Origin: JAWKHR01 sp041394725
GTDB lineage: Bacteria; Acidobacteriota; Vicinamibacteria; Vicinamibacterales; SCN-69-37
Assembly (NCBI GenBank): GCA_041394725.1
Contig: JAWKHR010000036.1
Location: 1-64,000, forward strand
DNA: 64,000 bases
Direction: 5' to 3'
The position numbers and the translations under genes were made by a program. This document shows, in pieces, positions 8,266 through 16,912 of this stretch (the first letter of the stretch is position 1; each line of letters opens with the position of its first letter). Under the pieces are notes generated by a model, which saw only the letters and a list, made by a program, of their open reading frames with translations, ran no database searches and was not told the DNA's origin.

Positions 8266-9261
8266 TCACTGCATCAGGTGCTTCTCGATCAGGGGGAGGG
8301 CGGCGACGAGCGTGTCGCCGACGGCCTGCAGGGGTTCGCGGTCCAGCTTGTCCAGGGTGTCGAGCGCGGTATGCCAGTACATCTGGCCGGTGGAGCTCCA
8401 GTATTCGAGGTCGATGATGTCGGCCGCGGGGACACCGGCCTCGAGGAAGGCGTAATGGTCGTCCTCGATCGGCGTCTCCGACATCGGGAAGTAGCTCGCG
8501 TGGCCGACGGTGCGGGCCGCGTTCCAGATGATGTCCTTGAGCCACTTCGTGGACGACGCCTCGCGCTGGAAGCGCGCGTTGCGCTCGGCGATCATGTCGA
8601 CGAGGATCATGGCCTTGATCGACGACAGCGAGCCGTCGGCGCGCGCCGCGTCCACGTAGTGCCGGCTGCCGTAGGTGTTGTCGGGGGAGCCGTTGTTGGT
8701 GCACTCGTCCCAGTTCGTGCAGAACGCCTCTTCGCCGTCGAACCAGACGAGCTCCCAGGTGAACTCGCGCGGGCGGTCCTTGAGGACGCGCGCGAGCTCC
8801 ACGAGGAACGCGCCGCTCGACCCGCCGTCGTTGGCGCCCACGAACCGGAAGGCCTTGAACGGTTTCGTGTCGTAGTGCCCGGTCAGCAGGATGCGATCGG
8901 GCCGGCGGCCAGCCAGCCGGACGACCAGGTTGACCATCCTGACCTGGCCCTGCGGCGTCGGCGTGGTCCAGGCCTGTTCCTCGACCTTCAGGCCGAAGCT
9001 CTCGATCTGGGCCTTGATGTAGTCGCGGGTCTGCTCGATTGCGGGCGAGCCGGCCGGGCGCGGGCCGAAGGCGACCATCTTCTCGAGGTGCGCCCACGCC
9101 CGCGCGCTGTCGAACGCCGGCGCGGCCTGGGGCGTGTCGGCGGCCCGGACGGGGGCGAACGCGACGCCCAGGACGGCCACGGCCGCGAGGGCGGTGGCCA
9201 CCGGGGCCTTTGCGGCGGCGAAGGGGGCGAGGCGAACGAGGCGAACGAGCGCGCGCGTCAT
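8266..9261 (-). CDS. M28-family zinc aminopeptidase / glutaminyl-cyclase-like peptidase, exported
   Basis: 331 residues from the ATG at 9261, chosen because GGAAAGGA lies 8-14 bases upstream on the minus strand; a longer start at 9300 would add 13 basic residues. An N-terminal signal peptide precedes the catalytic domain. Metal-binding residues of M28 are visible in TGHYDTKP (His), GANDGGSSG (bridging Asp), DGEEAF (catalytic Glu and ligand), LVDMI (Asp) and YWHTALDTLDKL (His). The GANDG and WFDGEEAF segments resemble bacterial glutaminyl-peptide cyclotransferase relatives more than broad-spectrum aminopeptidases. It presumably works in the periplasm on peptide N-termini. It is monocistronic and convergent with the LeuA-family gene; citrate synthase lies upstream, 67 bp away. 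Confidence 0.85.
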   Translation of the reverse strand: MTRALVRLVRLAPFAAAKAPVATALAAVAVLGVAFAPVRAADTPQAAPAFDSARAWAHLEKMVAFGPRPAGSPAIEQTRDYIKAQIESFGLKVEEQAWTTPTPQGQVRMVNLVVRLAGRRPDRILLTGHYDTKPFKAFRFVGANDGGSSGAFLVELARVLKDRPREFTWELVWFDGEEAFCTNWDECTNNGSPDNTYGSRHYVDAARADGSLSSIKAMILVDMIAERNARFQREASSTKWLKDIIWNAARTVGHASYFPMSETPIEDDHYAFLEAGVPAADIIDLEYWSSTGQMYWHTALDTLDKLDREPLQAVGDTLVAALPLIEKHLMQ

Positions 9262-9328
9262 GCGGACGGTCCTTTCCGCCCGGCGCCGGTGCCGGGCCAT
9301 GGGGGCCGCGGGCGGGCGGCGGACGGGC

Positions 9329-10615
9329 TCAGCCGCGCTGGTCGCGCGGCACGTAGTCGCGGCGCGCGGCGCCGACGTAGATCTGCCGGGGCCGCGCGAT
9401 CTTCTGGTCCGCGTCGCGCAGCATCTCGTCCCACTGCGCGAGCCAGCCGGCCGTCCGCGGAATCGCGAAGAGCACGGGGAACATGTCGAGCGGGAAGCCC
9501 ATCGCCTGGTAGATCAGGCCCGAGTAGAAGTCCACGTTCGGGTAGAGCTTCCGGCTGACGAAGTAGTCGTCCTCGAGGGCGATTCGCTCGAGCTCGAGCG
9601 CAATGTCGGTCAGCGGGTTGCGGCCCGTCACCTCGAACACCTCGTCGGCCGTCCGCTTGATGATCCGGGCCCGCGGGTCGTACGACTTGTAGACCCGGTG
9701 GCCGAAGCCCATCAGCCGGCCCTCGCCGCGCTTCACGCGGCTGATGAAGTTCGGGACGTTCTTCACGTGCCCGATCTCCTGGAGCATCCGCAGCACCGCC
9801 TCGTTGGCGCCGCCGTGCAGCGGGCCGTAGAGCGCCGCCGCCGCGCCCGCGAGCGCCGAGTACGGGTCGGCCTGCGAGCTGCCGATGCCGCGCATGGCGC
9901 TCGTGCTGCAGTTCTGCTCGTGATCCGCGTGCAGGATGAACAGGATGTCCAGCGCGCGCTCGAGCACCGGGTTCGGCGCGTACTTGAGCTCCGTCATCTT
10001 GAACAGCATGTTCAGGAAGTTGCCCGGGAAGCTCAGGTCGTTGTCCGGATAGATGTACGGCCGGCCGATGCTGTGCCGGTAGGCGTAGGCCGCGATGCTC
10101 GGCACTTTCGCGATCAGGCGCCGGATCTGCAGCCGACGGTTGTCCTCGTCGTGGACGCGCTTGGCGTCGGGGTAGATCGTCGAGAGCGCGCCGACCGTCG
10201 ACAGGAAGATGCCCATCGGGTGCGCGTCGTACTGGAAGCCCTCCATCAGCTTCTTGATGTTCTCGTGGAGCATCGTGTGGAGGGTGATCTCCTGGATCCA
10301 GCCGTCGAGCTGCGCCGACGTCGGCAGCTCGCCGAACAGGATCAGGTACGTCGTCTCGAGGAACGAGCTCTGCTCGGCCAGCTGGTCGATCGGGTAGCCG
10401 CGATAGAGCAGCACGCCCTTGTCGCCGTCGATGTAGGTGATTCGGCTGCGGCATGACGCGGTGTTCGTGAACGCCGGGTCATAGGTCATCAGCCCGAAGT
10501 CGGTCTCCGAGGTGCGAATCTGCCTCAGGTCCATCGCGCGGATCGTGCCGTGCTCGATGGGGATCTCGTACTGCTTGCCGGTGCGGTTGTCGGTGATCGT
10601 CAGCGTGTCGGCCAT
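9329..10615 (-). CDS. gltA: Citrate synthase
   Basis: 428 residues from the ATG at 10615 (MADTLTITDN). The frame stays open further upstream but that part has no family similarity. All citrate synthase hallmarks are present: HADHEQNCSTS (His), LYGPLHGGANE (catalytic His), MGFGHRVYKSYDPRA (His and Arg), and an Asp-containing region FYSGLIYQAMG. The N-terminal beta-sheet extension and PNPVLERALDILF region are typical of the type II hexameric bacterial enzymes. It condenses oxaloacetate with acetyl-CoA to start the TCA cycle in the cytoplasm. It lies 40 bp downstream of yacG on the same strand, so the two may share a transcript. Confidence 0.96.
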   Translation of the reverse strand: MADTLTITDNRTGKQYEIPIEHGTIRAMDLRQIRTSETDFGLMTYDPAFTNTASCRSRITYIDGDKGVLLYRGYPIDQLAEQSSFLETTYLILFGELPTSAQLDGWIQEITLHTMLHENIKKLMEGFQYDAHPMGIFLSTVGALSTIYPDAKRVHDEDNRRLQIRRLIAKVPSIAAYAYRHSIGRPYIYPDNDLSFPGNFLNMLFKMTELKYAPNPVLERALDILFILHADHEQNCSTSAMRGIGSSQADPYSALAGAAAALYGPLHGGANEAVLRMLQEIGHVKNVPNFISRVKRGEGRLMGFGHRVYKSYDPRARIIKRTADEVFEVTGRNPLTDIALELERIALEDDYFVSRKLYPNVDFYSGLIYQAMGFPLDMFPVLFAIPRTAGWLAQWDEMLRDADQKIARPRQIYVGAARRDYVPRDQRG

Positions 10616-10655
10616 GGTCTCGTGTGCGGCGCCGGGCGTCAGCCCTGGGGGCCGG

Positions 10656-10856
10656 TCACTGCGGGTCGGCGCCTGCGTCAGGCCGCGCGACCCCGGTCTC
10701 CTCGTCGTCCGCCGCCGCCGGCGTGCCGGGGATGCGGTAGTCACCCCGCAGCCAGCGCGCCAGGTCGGCCATCCGGCAGCGCTCGCTGCAGAACGGCCGC
10801 CACTCGGGCCGGGCCGGTCGCCGGCGGCAATGCACGCACGGCGACGTGTCGGGCAT
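10656..10856 (-). CDS. yacG: YacG-family zinc-binding protein (gyrase inhibitor family)
   Basis: 66 residues with the YacG pattern: C7, C10, C23 and C27 in CX2C-X12-CX3C spacing bind zinc, followed by the signature FCSERCRMADLARWL and GDYRIPG. The E. coli homologue binds GyrB and inhibits DNA gyrase. Length matches the family (about 60-70), and the acidic C-terminal tail is also usual. It is upstream of gltA on the same strand with a 40-bp gap. The Cys spacing and downstream DLxxWLxGxYRIP are diagnostic, so the assignment is firm, although the gyrase role in this phylum is inferred. Confidence 0.88.
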   Translation of the reverse strand: MPDTSPCVHCRRRPARPEWRPFCSERCRMADLARWLRGDYRIPGTPAAADDEETGVARPDAGADPQ

Positions 10857-10950
10857 CTCGCTATTGTAGCGGGTTCCGGCGGCCGGTTCACGCGGGCCCG
10901 GCGCGGGACGCGCGATACCGGGCCGCGCGCGTGACCGCAGCCGTCCCGCG

Positions 10951-10992
10951 GCCGTCAGCGCGGCCGCAGCCGTCAGCGCAGCCGTCAGCGCG
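10951..10992. repeat. Short GCCGTCAGCGC direct repeats downstream of phoU
   Basis: Three copies of GCCGTCAGCGC start at 10951, 10969 and 10981, in the gap between phoU and yacG; the last overlaps the 3' end of phoU. A near-copy (GCAGCCGTCCCGCG) precedes them. Function not evident. Confidence 0.5.
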
Positions 10993-11665
10993 GCTCTTCG
11001 GCGTGGTGCCGCACGTCCTTCGCCGAGACGAGGAAGATCACGTCCTCGGCGATGTTCGTCGCGTGGTCGCCGATGCGTTCCAGGTGCCGCGAGACCAGGA
11101 TCAGGTCCAGCGACGGCTCGATCGTGGCCGGCTTCTTCAACATGAAGTCCAGCAGCTCGCGGAAGACCAGCGTCTTGAGCATGTCCAGCTCGTCGTCGCG
11201 GTCGAGCACGGACTGGGCCAGCGGCAGGTCGCGCCGCACGAACGCGTCCAGCGCGTCGCGGAGCATGTTCTGCGCGATCTCGGCCATGCGCGGGATGTCG
11301 ATCAGCTCCTTGACCGGCGGGTGGAGCAGATACCGGGTCGCCGCCTCGGCGATGTTGACCGCCAGGTCGCCCACGCGCTCGAGGTCGGTGTTGATCTTCA
11401 CGGCCGAGACGATCACGCGCAGGTCCACCGCCATCGGCTGGTGGAGCGCGAGCAGCTTGAAGCAGCGGTCGTCGATCTCGATGTGCAGCGCGTTGATCGC
11501 GTGGTCGCCGGTCAGCACGCGCTCGATGGCCGACGCGTCGCGCTCGACGAGGCCCTTGACGACCGTCCGGAGGCGGTCCTCGGCCAGGCCGCCCATCTCG
11601 AGCAGGCGCGCCTTGAGCTGGTCCAGCTCGTCCTGGAAGTGTCGGGTATGGCGTTCGGTGGTCAT
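10985..11665 (-). CDS. phoU: Phosphate signalling complex protein PhoU
   Basis: 226 residues forming the PhoU double three-helix bundle, with two repeats containing the metal-binding pattern (D/E)xxxD: RVGDLAVNIAE in the first half and RIGDHATNIAEDV near the end. PhoU links the Pst transporter to the PhoR/PhoB two-component system and restrains uptake when phosphate is sufficient. It is the last gene of the minus-strand pst cluster (pstS-pstC-pstA-pstB-phoU), 43 bp after pstB. A G/C hairpin (GGGCCTCCTGCCC-like) sits in that gap. Unlike pstB and pstA beside it, the reading frame is intact. Confidence 0.95.
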   Translation of the reverse strand: MTTERHTRHFQDELDQLKARLLEMGGLAEDRLRTVVKGLVERDASAIERVLTGDHAINALHIEIDDRCFKLLALHQPMAVDLRVIVSAVKINTDLERVGDLAVNIAEAATRYLLHPPVKELIDIPRMAEIAQNMLRDALDAFVRRDLPLAQSVLDRDDELDMLKTLVFRELLDFMLKKPATIEPSLDLILVSRHLERIGDHATNIAEDVIFLVSAKDVRHHAEEPR

Positions 11666-11708
11666 GTCGATCGCGACGGGCCTCCTGCCCGACGGCCGCG
11701 CGGGCGGC

Positions 11709-12469
11709 CTAGCCGAACCGTCCGGTCACGTAGTCTTCGGTCAGCTTCTCGGCCGGGTTCGTGAAGATCTGGTCCGTCGGCCCGCACTCGACCAGGGTGC
11801 CCAGCCAGAAGAAGGCGGTCTGGTCCGAGACGCGCGCCGCCTGCTGCATGTTGTGCGTGACGATCACGATCGTATAGTCGCGCTTGAGCTCGTAGATCAG
11901 CTCCTCGATCCGCTGCGTGGCGATCGGGTCGAGCGCCGACGCCGGCTCGTCCATGAGCAGGATGTCCGGCTGCACCGCCAGGGCGCGCGCGATGCACAGC
12001 CGCTGCTGCTGACCGCCCGAGAGCGCCAGCGCCGACTCGTGCAGGCGGTCCTTCACCTCGTCCCAGATGGCCGCGGCGCGCAGGCTCTGCTCGACCCGCT
12101 CCTCCATGTCGCGCCGGCTGCGCGCGATCTGGTTGATCCGCAGCCCATAGGCGATGTTCTCGAAGATCGACTTCGGGAACGGGTTCGAACTTCTGGAACA
12201 CCATCCCCACCCGCCGCCGGAGCGCGACGACGTCGGTGTCGGGCGCGTAGATGTCGCGCCCCGTCGATCCAGACCGACCCCTCGACCGCGTGCCGGCGAT
12301 GATGTCGTTCATCCGGTTCAGCGTCCGCAGGAACGTGCTCTTGCGCACTTTTTGGTGGCCCGATGAACGCGGTGACCAGAGTTCGCCCGGATGTCGATGT
12401 GGATGTCGGTGAGCGCCCGCTTCTTGGCAGGTTCATCCGGTCCACGGCGATCTTGAGCGGGGCCTCGAC
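11709..12469 (-). pseudogene. pstB: Phosphate ABC transporter ATP-binding protein PstB, broken by several frameshifts as read
   Basis: The C-terminal 150 or so residues are perfect PstB: LSGGQQQRLCIARALA (ABC signature), ILLMDEPASALDP (Walker B), the H-loop in IVTHNMQQA and the ending TEDYVTGRFG. Upstream the protein is scattered over three frames. An extra T near 12186 separates FQK from NPFPKSIFENIAYG. A missing G and an extra G in G-runs near 12275-12290 break MNDIIAGTR...IDGRDIYAP. The Walker A region (about 12345-12370) reads GPPKS in one frame where GPSGCGKST is expected. The start cannot be placed; about 12469 fits the usual 250-residue length. Many slips are in homopolymers, so sequencing error is likely, though real inactivation is possible. 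Confidence 0.75.
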
Positions 12470-12539
12470 GCCCGTGCCGGAGCCTCGGACGGCGCGGGGC
12501 CGGCCGGGGGCGGCGACGGGGAGATCGGACGGAGCACCG

Positions 12540-13431
12540 TGGTCGCGGCCGGCCCTTCTGGAAACGATCCGCACGACGATGGCGACCGCGTTCATCGTCA
12601 GCAGCGCGAGCAGGACGATGATACCGGCCGCGGCGTTGTTCGAGAACCCCGCCTGCGGCTGGGACACCCAGTTGTAGATCTGGATGGGCAGCGCGTGAAC
12701 GGCGAGAACACGCTGTCCGGGCGTGAAGTTGACGTAGGTCACCGCCCCGATCACGACGAGCGGCGCCGTCTCGCTGCGACCGCCCGCGACAGGGCCAGGA
12801 TCAGCCCCGTCGCGTGATGCTCGGCGTCGCGCCCAGCACCTGGTGCCACGTCGTCTGCCACTTGGTCGCGCCGAGCGCGTAGGACCCCTCCCGGATGGAC
12901 TTGGGCACGGTGCGCAGCGCCTCGCGCGTGGAGAGGATCACCACCGGCAGCACGAGCAGGGCCAGCGTCGCGGCCCCGGCCAGCACGCTCCGGCCCATGT
13001 GCATCGTCCGCACGAACAGGCCGAGGCCGAGCAGGCCGTACACGATGGACGGCACCCCGGCGAGATTCGCGATGTTGACCTCGATCAGCCGCGACCACCG
13101 GCCGCCGCCGCCGTAACCACTCGAGGTAGAGCGCCGCCGCGACATCCAGCGGGACCGCGATGAGCGCGGTCAGGACCATCAGCCAGATGCTGCCGATGAG
13201 CGCCGGAAAGATCCCGCCTGGCTCGCGCGTACGGCGGCGGGCTCGTGAGGAAGGCCCAGTCCAGGCTGCCGAGGCCGTCCGGGAGGATGTCGTAGAGCAG
13301 CGCGGCCAGCGCGGCCAGTGCCAGCGCCAGCACCAGCAGGCCCATCGACTGCAGCAACCGGTCGCCCCTGGGCGCCGAGGCGGCCGACCGAAGGGCACGG
13401 GCAGGGCAGGCGTGGCGGCGCCAGTGGTCAC
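12540..13431 (-). pseudogene. pstA: Phosphate ABC transporter permease PstA, broken by several frameshifts as read
   Basis: GTG at 13431 overlaps the pstC stop (GTGA). Recognisable PstA pieces appear in order in different frames: LLYDILPDGLGSLDW, GGIFPALIGSIWLMVL with PLDVAAALYLEW, NIANLAGVPSIVYGLLGLG, SIREGSYALGATKWQT (the EAA-type cytoplasmic loop) and IGAVTYVNFTPG followed by LPIQIYNWVSQPQAGF. At least five indels are needed to join them. Together they make an inner-membrane permease subunit of the high-affinity phosphate importer. The 3' end is approximate because no natural stop is preserved in frame. Clustering of indels here and in pstB, next to intact pstS and phoU, argues for a locally poor consensus sequence. 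Confidence 0.72.
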
Positions 13432-14319
13432 GCGTATTCCTCCCGGAACCTGCGCCAGCCGGTGCTGGCGGTTGAGGCAGGAAGGTCATCGGAACCCAGG
13501 ACGATGCCGCCGCGAGATGTTCCGGCAAGCCAGGCGTGCCGCCAGCGTGCTCGCCCTGGCTGACCCTGGGTGAGCGCGGGCGTCGCCGGTCATGCTCGAC
13601 TGGGCACGGCGGTTGAGGCGTGATACGCGGTTCGAGGCCCGGCGCGATCGTCTGATCATCGTCTCGCCGACCGCGCGCGAGACCGCGAGGACGAACGACG
13701 CCGAGATGCCCGAGCGCCGCCGGGACCACCACCGCAGCGCCGCCTGCATCTTCGTCGCCCCGAGGGCGTAGGCGCCCTCGCGCGCCAGCCCGTTCGGGAC
13801 GGCGTGCAGCGCGTCTTCGGAGAGCGACGAGACCAGCGGCAGGATCATGATGCCCATCACGATGCCCGGGCCGAGCGCGTTGAACAGCGCCAGGCCCGGC
13901 ACGACCTGCTGGAGCATCGGCGTCACGAAGAGCAGGGCGAAGTAGCCGTAGACGACCGTCGGGACGCCGGCCAGGATCTCCAGCACCGGCTTGATCACCC
14001 GCCGGGTCGCGGGGCGTGCGTACTCACTCAGGTAGATGGCCGAGAGCAGCCCCGCCGGCAGCGCCACCGCCATCGCGATCCCGGAGACGAGCACCGTGCC
14101 GGTGACCAGCGGCAGGATGCCGAAGTGCTTCTGGGCGAAGAGCGGCGTCCACTGCGTGCCCGTGAGGAACTCGACGACCGGCACCTCGCGGAGGAACCCG
14201 ACCGTTTCCCAGAGCAGCACGACGATGATGCCGAGCGTCACGAGGACGGACGTCGTCGCGCAGAGGAACAGGCCTCGCTCGATCACGAACTCGAGGCGCC
14301 GGCGGGCGGTGGGCGTCAT
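13428..14319 (-). CDS. pstC: Phosphate ABC transporter permease PstC, frameshifted near its 3' end
   Basis: From ATG 14319 (GTG 14340 is an alternative) the frame is intact for about 215 residues: six hydrophobic helices, AGVPTVVYGYFALLFVTP, and the conserved cytoplasmic loop AREGAYALGATKMQAA. After SFVLAVSRAVGETMI (about 13670) the frame slips. Pieces such as GLEPR, VSQGEHAGGTP and the ending RFREEYA can be read in other frames up to TGA 13428, which overlaps the pstA GTG. The product pairs with PstA to form the transmembrane channel of the phosphate importer. The total length from 14319 to the stop is not a multiple of three, confirming a net indel. Confidence 0.8.
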
Positions 14320-14392
14320 CACAGGAGGCGATTGAAGCACAGATGGGCGGCGCCGGTACGCCGGCGCCGCCCGGGTGGTCGGCGCGCGGCCC

Positions 14393-15418
14393 TCAGTGCA
14401 TGCCCTTCAGCAGGTCCTCGAGGGACGCGGTGTGCGAGGCGTTGGTGAACATGCTGCCCGTCGTGCGGGCCGCCCAGCGCTTCCGGACCAGGTCCTGCTC
14501 GGCCGGCGCGAGCGGCACGTAGCCCACCTCGCGGATGAGCGCGTCGTCGAGCTTCATGTAGAACTCGACGAACTTCTGGACCTCGGGGCGCTCCAGCGCC
14601 TTGGTGTTGGCGTAGATGAAGAGCGGGCGCGACAGCGGGCGGTAGGTGCCGTTGCGTACCGTCTCGATCGACGGCGCGATCGGCCCGGCGCCGTTGTCGG
14701 GGTTGCCGTCGTCGACCGGGACCAGCTTGAGCTTGTCCTGGTTCTGCTCGAAGTAGGCCAGGCCGAAGTAGCCGAGCGCGTTCGGGTCGCCGGCGATGCC
14801 CTGCACCAGCACGTTGTCGTCCTCGCTGGCCGTGTAGTCGCCGCGGCTCTCCTGCGCCTTGCCGTTGATCGCCTCGGTGAAGTAGTCGAAGGTGCCCGAC
14901 GCGGTGCCGGGGCCGAACAGGTGGATCTCGGCGTCCGGCCAGTCGGCGCGGATCTGGTTCCAGCGCTTGATCTGACCCTGGGCGGCCGGCTCCCACAGCT
15001 TGTGGAGCTCCTCGACGGTCATCGAGTTCACCCAGGTGTTGCTGTGGCTCACGACGACGGCGAGGCCGTCGTAGGCCACCGGCAGCTCGACGTAGCTGAT
15101 GCCCGCGCCGGCGCAGAGCTCGGCCTCGGTCGCCTTGACCGGCCGGGACGCGTCGGAGATGGCGGTCTCGTTCCGGCAGAACTTCTGGAAGCCGCCGCCC
15201 GTGCCGGACTCGGCGACGGTCACCCGGATCGCCGGGTTCTCCCGCTGGAAGTCCTCGGCGACGGCCTGGGAGATCGGGAAGACGGTGGACGAGCCGTCGA
15301 TGGCGATGACGGCGCTTTCGGCGCGCTCGGAGGCGCCGCCGCAGGCGGCGATCGTCACGGCCGACAGCAGGGTCGCGGCGAGCGAAATCAGGGGCCACAG
15401 GGGGCGACGGTTTGACAT
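14393..15418 (-). CDS. pstS: Phosphate-binding lipoprotein PstS
   Basis: 341 residues. The N-terminus is a lipoprotein signal with lipobox TIAAC (C26). The mature protein is a PstS-type periplasmic phosphate-binding protein with the ligand-binding segments IDGSSTVFPIS, ESGTGGGFQKFCR (Ser/Thr and Gly contacts), ISDASRP and GPGTASGTFDYF. It delivers phosphate to PstC/PstA. It heads the pst cluster, and a tandem 11-bp-spaced repeat (Pho-box-like) lies 42-61 bp upstream of its ATG. The frame is intact and length is normal for the subfamily that lacks extra domains. Confidence 0.95.
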   Translation of the reverse strand: MSNRRPLWPLISLAATLLSAVTIAACGGASERAESAVIAIDGSSTVFPISQAVAEDFQRENPAIRVTVAESGTGGGFQKFCRNETAISDASRPVKATEAELCAGAGISYVELPVAYDGLAVVVSHSNTWVNSMTVEELHKLWEPAAQGQIKRWNQIRADWPDAEIHLFGPGTASGTFDYFTEAINGKAQESRGDYTASEDDNVLVQGIAGDPNALGYFGLAYFEQNQDKLKLVPVDDGNPDNGAGPIAPSIETVRNGTYRPLSRPLFIYANTKALERPEVQKFVEFYMKLDDALIREVGYVPLAPAEQDLVRKRWAARTTGSMFTNASHTASLEDLLKGMH

Positions 15419-15459
15419 GTCGCCACTTTATGGCCGCCCGATTTCGCGGCAGTTTCGCA

Positions 15460-15479
15460 CGTGTTAAATCGGTGTAACG
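15460..15479 (-). promoter_or_regulatory. Pho-box-like tandem repeat upstream of pstS
   Basis: On the minus strand the sequence reads CGTTACACCGATTTAACACG: GTTACAC and TTAACAC start 11 bases apart, the geometry expected for a PhoB dimer. The end nearest pstS is 42 bp before its start. Similar repeats recur at other phosphate genes in this window. Confidence 0.55.
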
Positions 15480-15485
15480 TGCCCG

Positions 15486-16241
15486 TCACCACTCCGACGA
15501 GCGCACCCGCGGGCTCCCCGACTCCTCCAGGAACTCGCCGATCTGGCGCCGCAGTTCCTCCTGGATCGAGAGGATCGGCTTGCGGCCCTCGAGGACCCGG
15601 AACCCGAATTCCTCGGACATGGCCCCGTACTCCTTGAGCAGCGCGCGCTGGTAGGTCCGGAAGTTGTCGTAGATGTCGTCGCCGGCCTTCATGTCCATGC
15701 CGGACTCCCAGTACTCCATGCCGCCGCTCTCGAGCACGCGCCGCGCGAGCGCGTCGACGTCGATCTTCAGGTAGAAGACCAGGTGCGGGCTGATCGCGAA
15801 GCCGTACAGCTTGCGGATCCACTGGCTGTCCACGCCGCGGACCCCGGCGCGCGCGATGGCCGTGTAGATGTAGCGGTCGGCCAGGACGATGAAGCCCGCC
15901 TTGAGCGCCGGGATGATCTCCTTCTCGAGCCGGTCGGCGAAGTCGCACGCGTAGAGCAGCACGAACGTCAGCTTGTTGAGCGTGTTGCTCGACTTGGCCA
16001 GGTCGATCGTCGGCGCCATGAGCGGCGACCGCGTCCACCCGGTCTCCACCACGCCGTAGCCCTGGACCTCGAGCCACTCGCGGAGGAGCCGGATCTGCGT
16101 CGATCGGCCGACGCCGTCGGTGCCCTCGATGGCGATGATCTTGCCGGGGTAGCTGTCGATGTGGAGGTACGGCAGCCCGTGGCCGTAGTAGTGGCCGGGC
16201 GTGACGCCGCCGTGGGCGCCGGCTTCGGGATGCTCGCTCAT
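15486..16241 (-). CDS. Thymidylate-kinase-like protein with Arg in place of the P-loop Lys
   Basis: 251 residues, start ATG 16241 overlapping the stop of the upstream paralogue by four bases (ATGA). The fold is clearly TMK-like: IIAIEGTDGVGRSTQ at residues 35-49, LADRYIYTAIARAG (the DRY motif), and a C-terminal helical region. The Walker A consensus GxxxxGK(S/T) has Arg46 where Lys is normally invariant, so catalysis may be altered or absent. It has a 33-residue N-terminal extension rich in Gly/His/Tyr. It is the last gene of a minus-strand set ppx, TMK-like 2, TMK-like 1. The setting points to nucleotide or polyphosphate metabolism rather than dTTP supply; that is inference. Confidence 0.75.
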   Translation of the reverse strand: MSEHPEAGAHGGVTPGHYYGHGLPYLHIDSYPGKIIAIEGTDGVGRSTQIRLLREWLEVQGYGVVETGWTRSPLMAPTIDLAKSSNTLNKLTFVLLYACDFADRLEKEIIPALKAGFIVLADRYIYTAIARAGVRGVDSQWIRKLYGFAISPHLVFYLKIDVDALARRVLESGGMEYWESGMDMKAGDDIYDNFRTYQRALLKEYGAMSEEFGFRVLEGRKPILSIQEELRRQIGEFLEESGSPRVRSSEW

Positions 16242-16912
16242 GAGGGCTGCTGCTCCAGTCGTTCGGAGACCAGGCGCCGGAAGACGCGCTGCTGGTCGGT
16301 GATGCTGCCCGTCGCGTCCACCACGGACAGGCCGTGCTCGGGCACGATGCGGTCGTATTCCTCGAGGACCTTCGACTGGAACAGCCGGAAGCTCTCGGTG
16401 GCGTTCGTGCTCCAGCCCATGTCGAGGCCGGCCTCGTAGAACTTCAGCTTCACGCGGCGCGCGAGCAGCCGGTCCAGCGAGACGTCGATCGTGACGCGGA
16501 AGTAGACCGCGAGATCGGGCTTGACCGCGAAGCTGTACAGGTCGCGGACCCATTCGCGGTGGACGCCGCGCGCCACGTCGCGCGCGAACGCGGTGTAGGC
16601 GTAGCGGTCGGCGAGCACGATCATGCCGGCCTTGAGGGGCGGGATGATCTTGTAGAGCAGCCGGTCGGCGAAGTCGGTGGCGTGCAGCAGGCTGAACGTC
16701 ATGGGCGTGAGGGCGTTCTTCTTCTTGCCCGTCTTCGTGGCCGCCTTGACGAGCGCCGACGAATTCCACTCGGTGACGAACACCCGGTGCCCGCTCGCCG
16801 CCAGCCACTTCGCCAGCAGGCCGAGCTGCGTCGTCTTACCGGACCCGTCGATGCCCTCGACGACGAACAGCCGGCCGGGATACGTGTGGGGCGCGTCGAG
16901 CCTGTTCAGCAT
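16238..16912 (-). CDS. Thymidylate-kinase-like protein with canonical P-loop
   Basis: 224 residues, with Walker A VEGIDGSGKTTQ (Lys26 present), LADRYAYTAFARD and the C-terminal helices of the TMK/deoxynucleotide kinase family. It overlaps the 3' end of the Ppx gene by 75 bases in another frame and is coupled by ATGA to a paralogue with Arg in the P-loop. The two proteins share the same segment order (FADRL, IIPxLKAG, LADRYxYTAxAR), so they are tandem duplicates and may work as a heterodimer, one catalytic and one regulatory. Substrate could be dTMP or another nucleotide; the polyphosphate context makes a phosphotransfer role linked to Ppx plausible but unproven. Confidence 0.8.
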   Translation of the reverse strand: MLNRLDAPHTYPGRLFVVEGIDGSGKTTQLGLLAKWLAASGHRVFVTEWNSSALVKAATKTGKKKNALTPMTFSLLHATDFADRLLYKIIPPLKAGMIVLADRYAYTAFARDVARGVHREWVRDLYSFAVKPDLAVYFRVTIDVSLDRLLARRVKLKFYEAGLDMGWSTNATESFRLFQSKVLEEYDRIVPEHGLSVVDATGSITDQQRVFRRLVSERLEQQPS

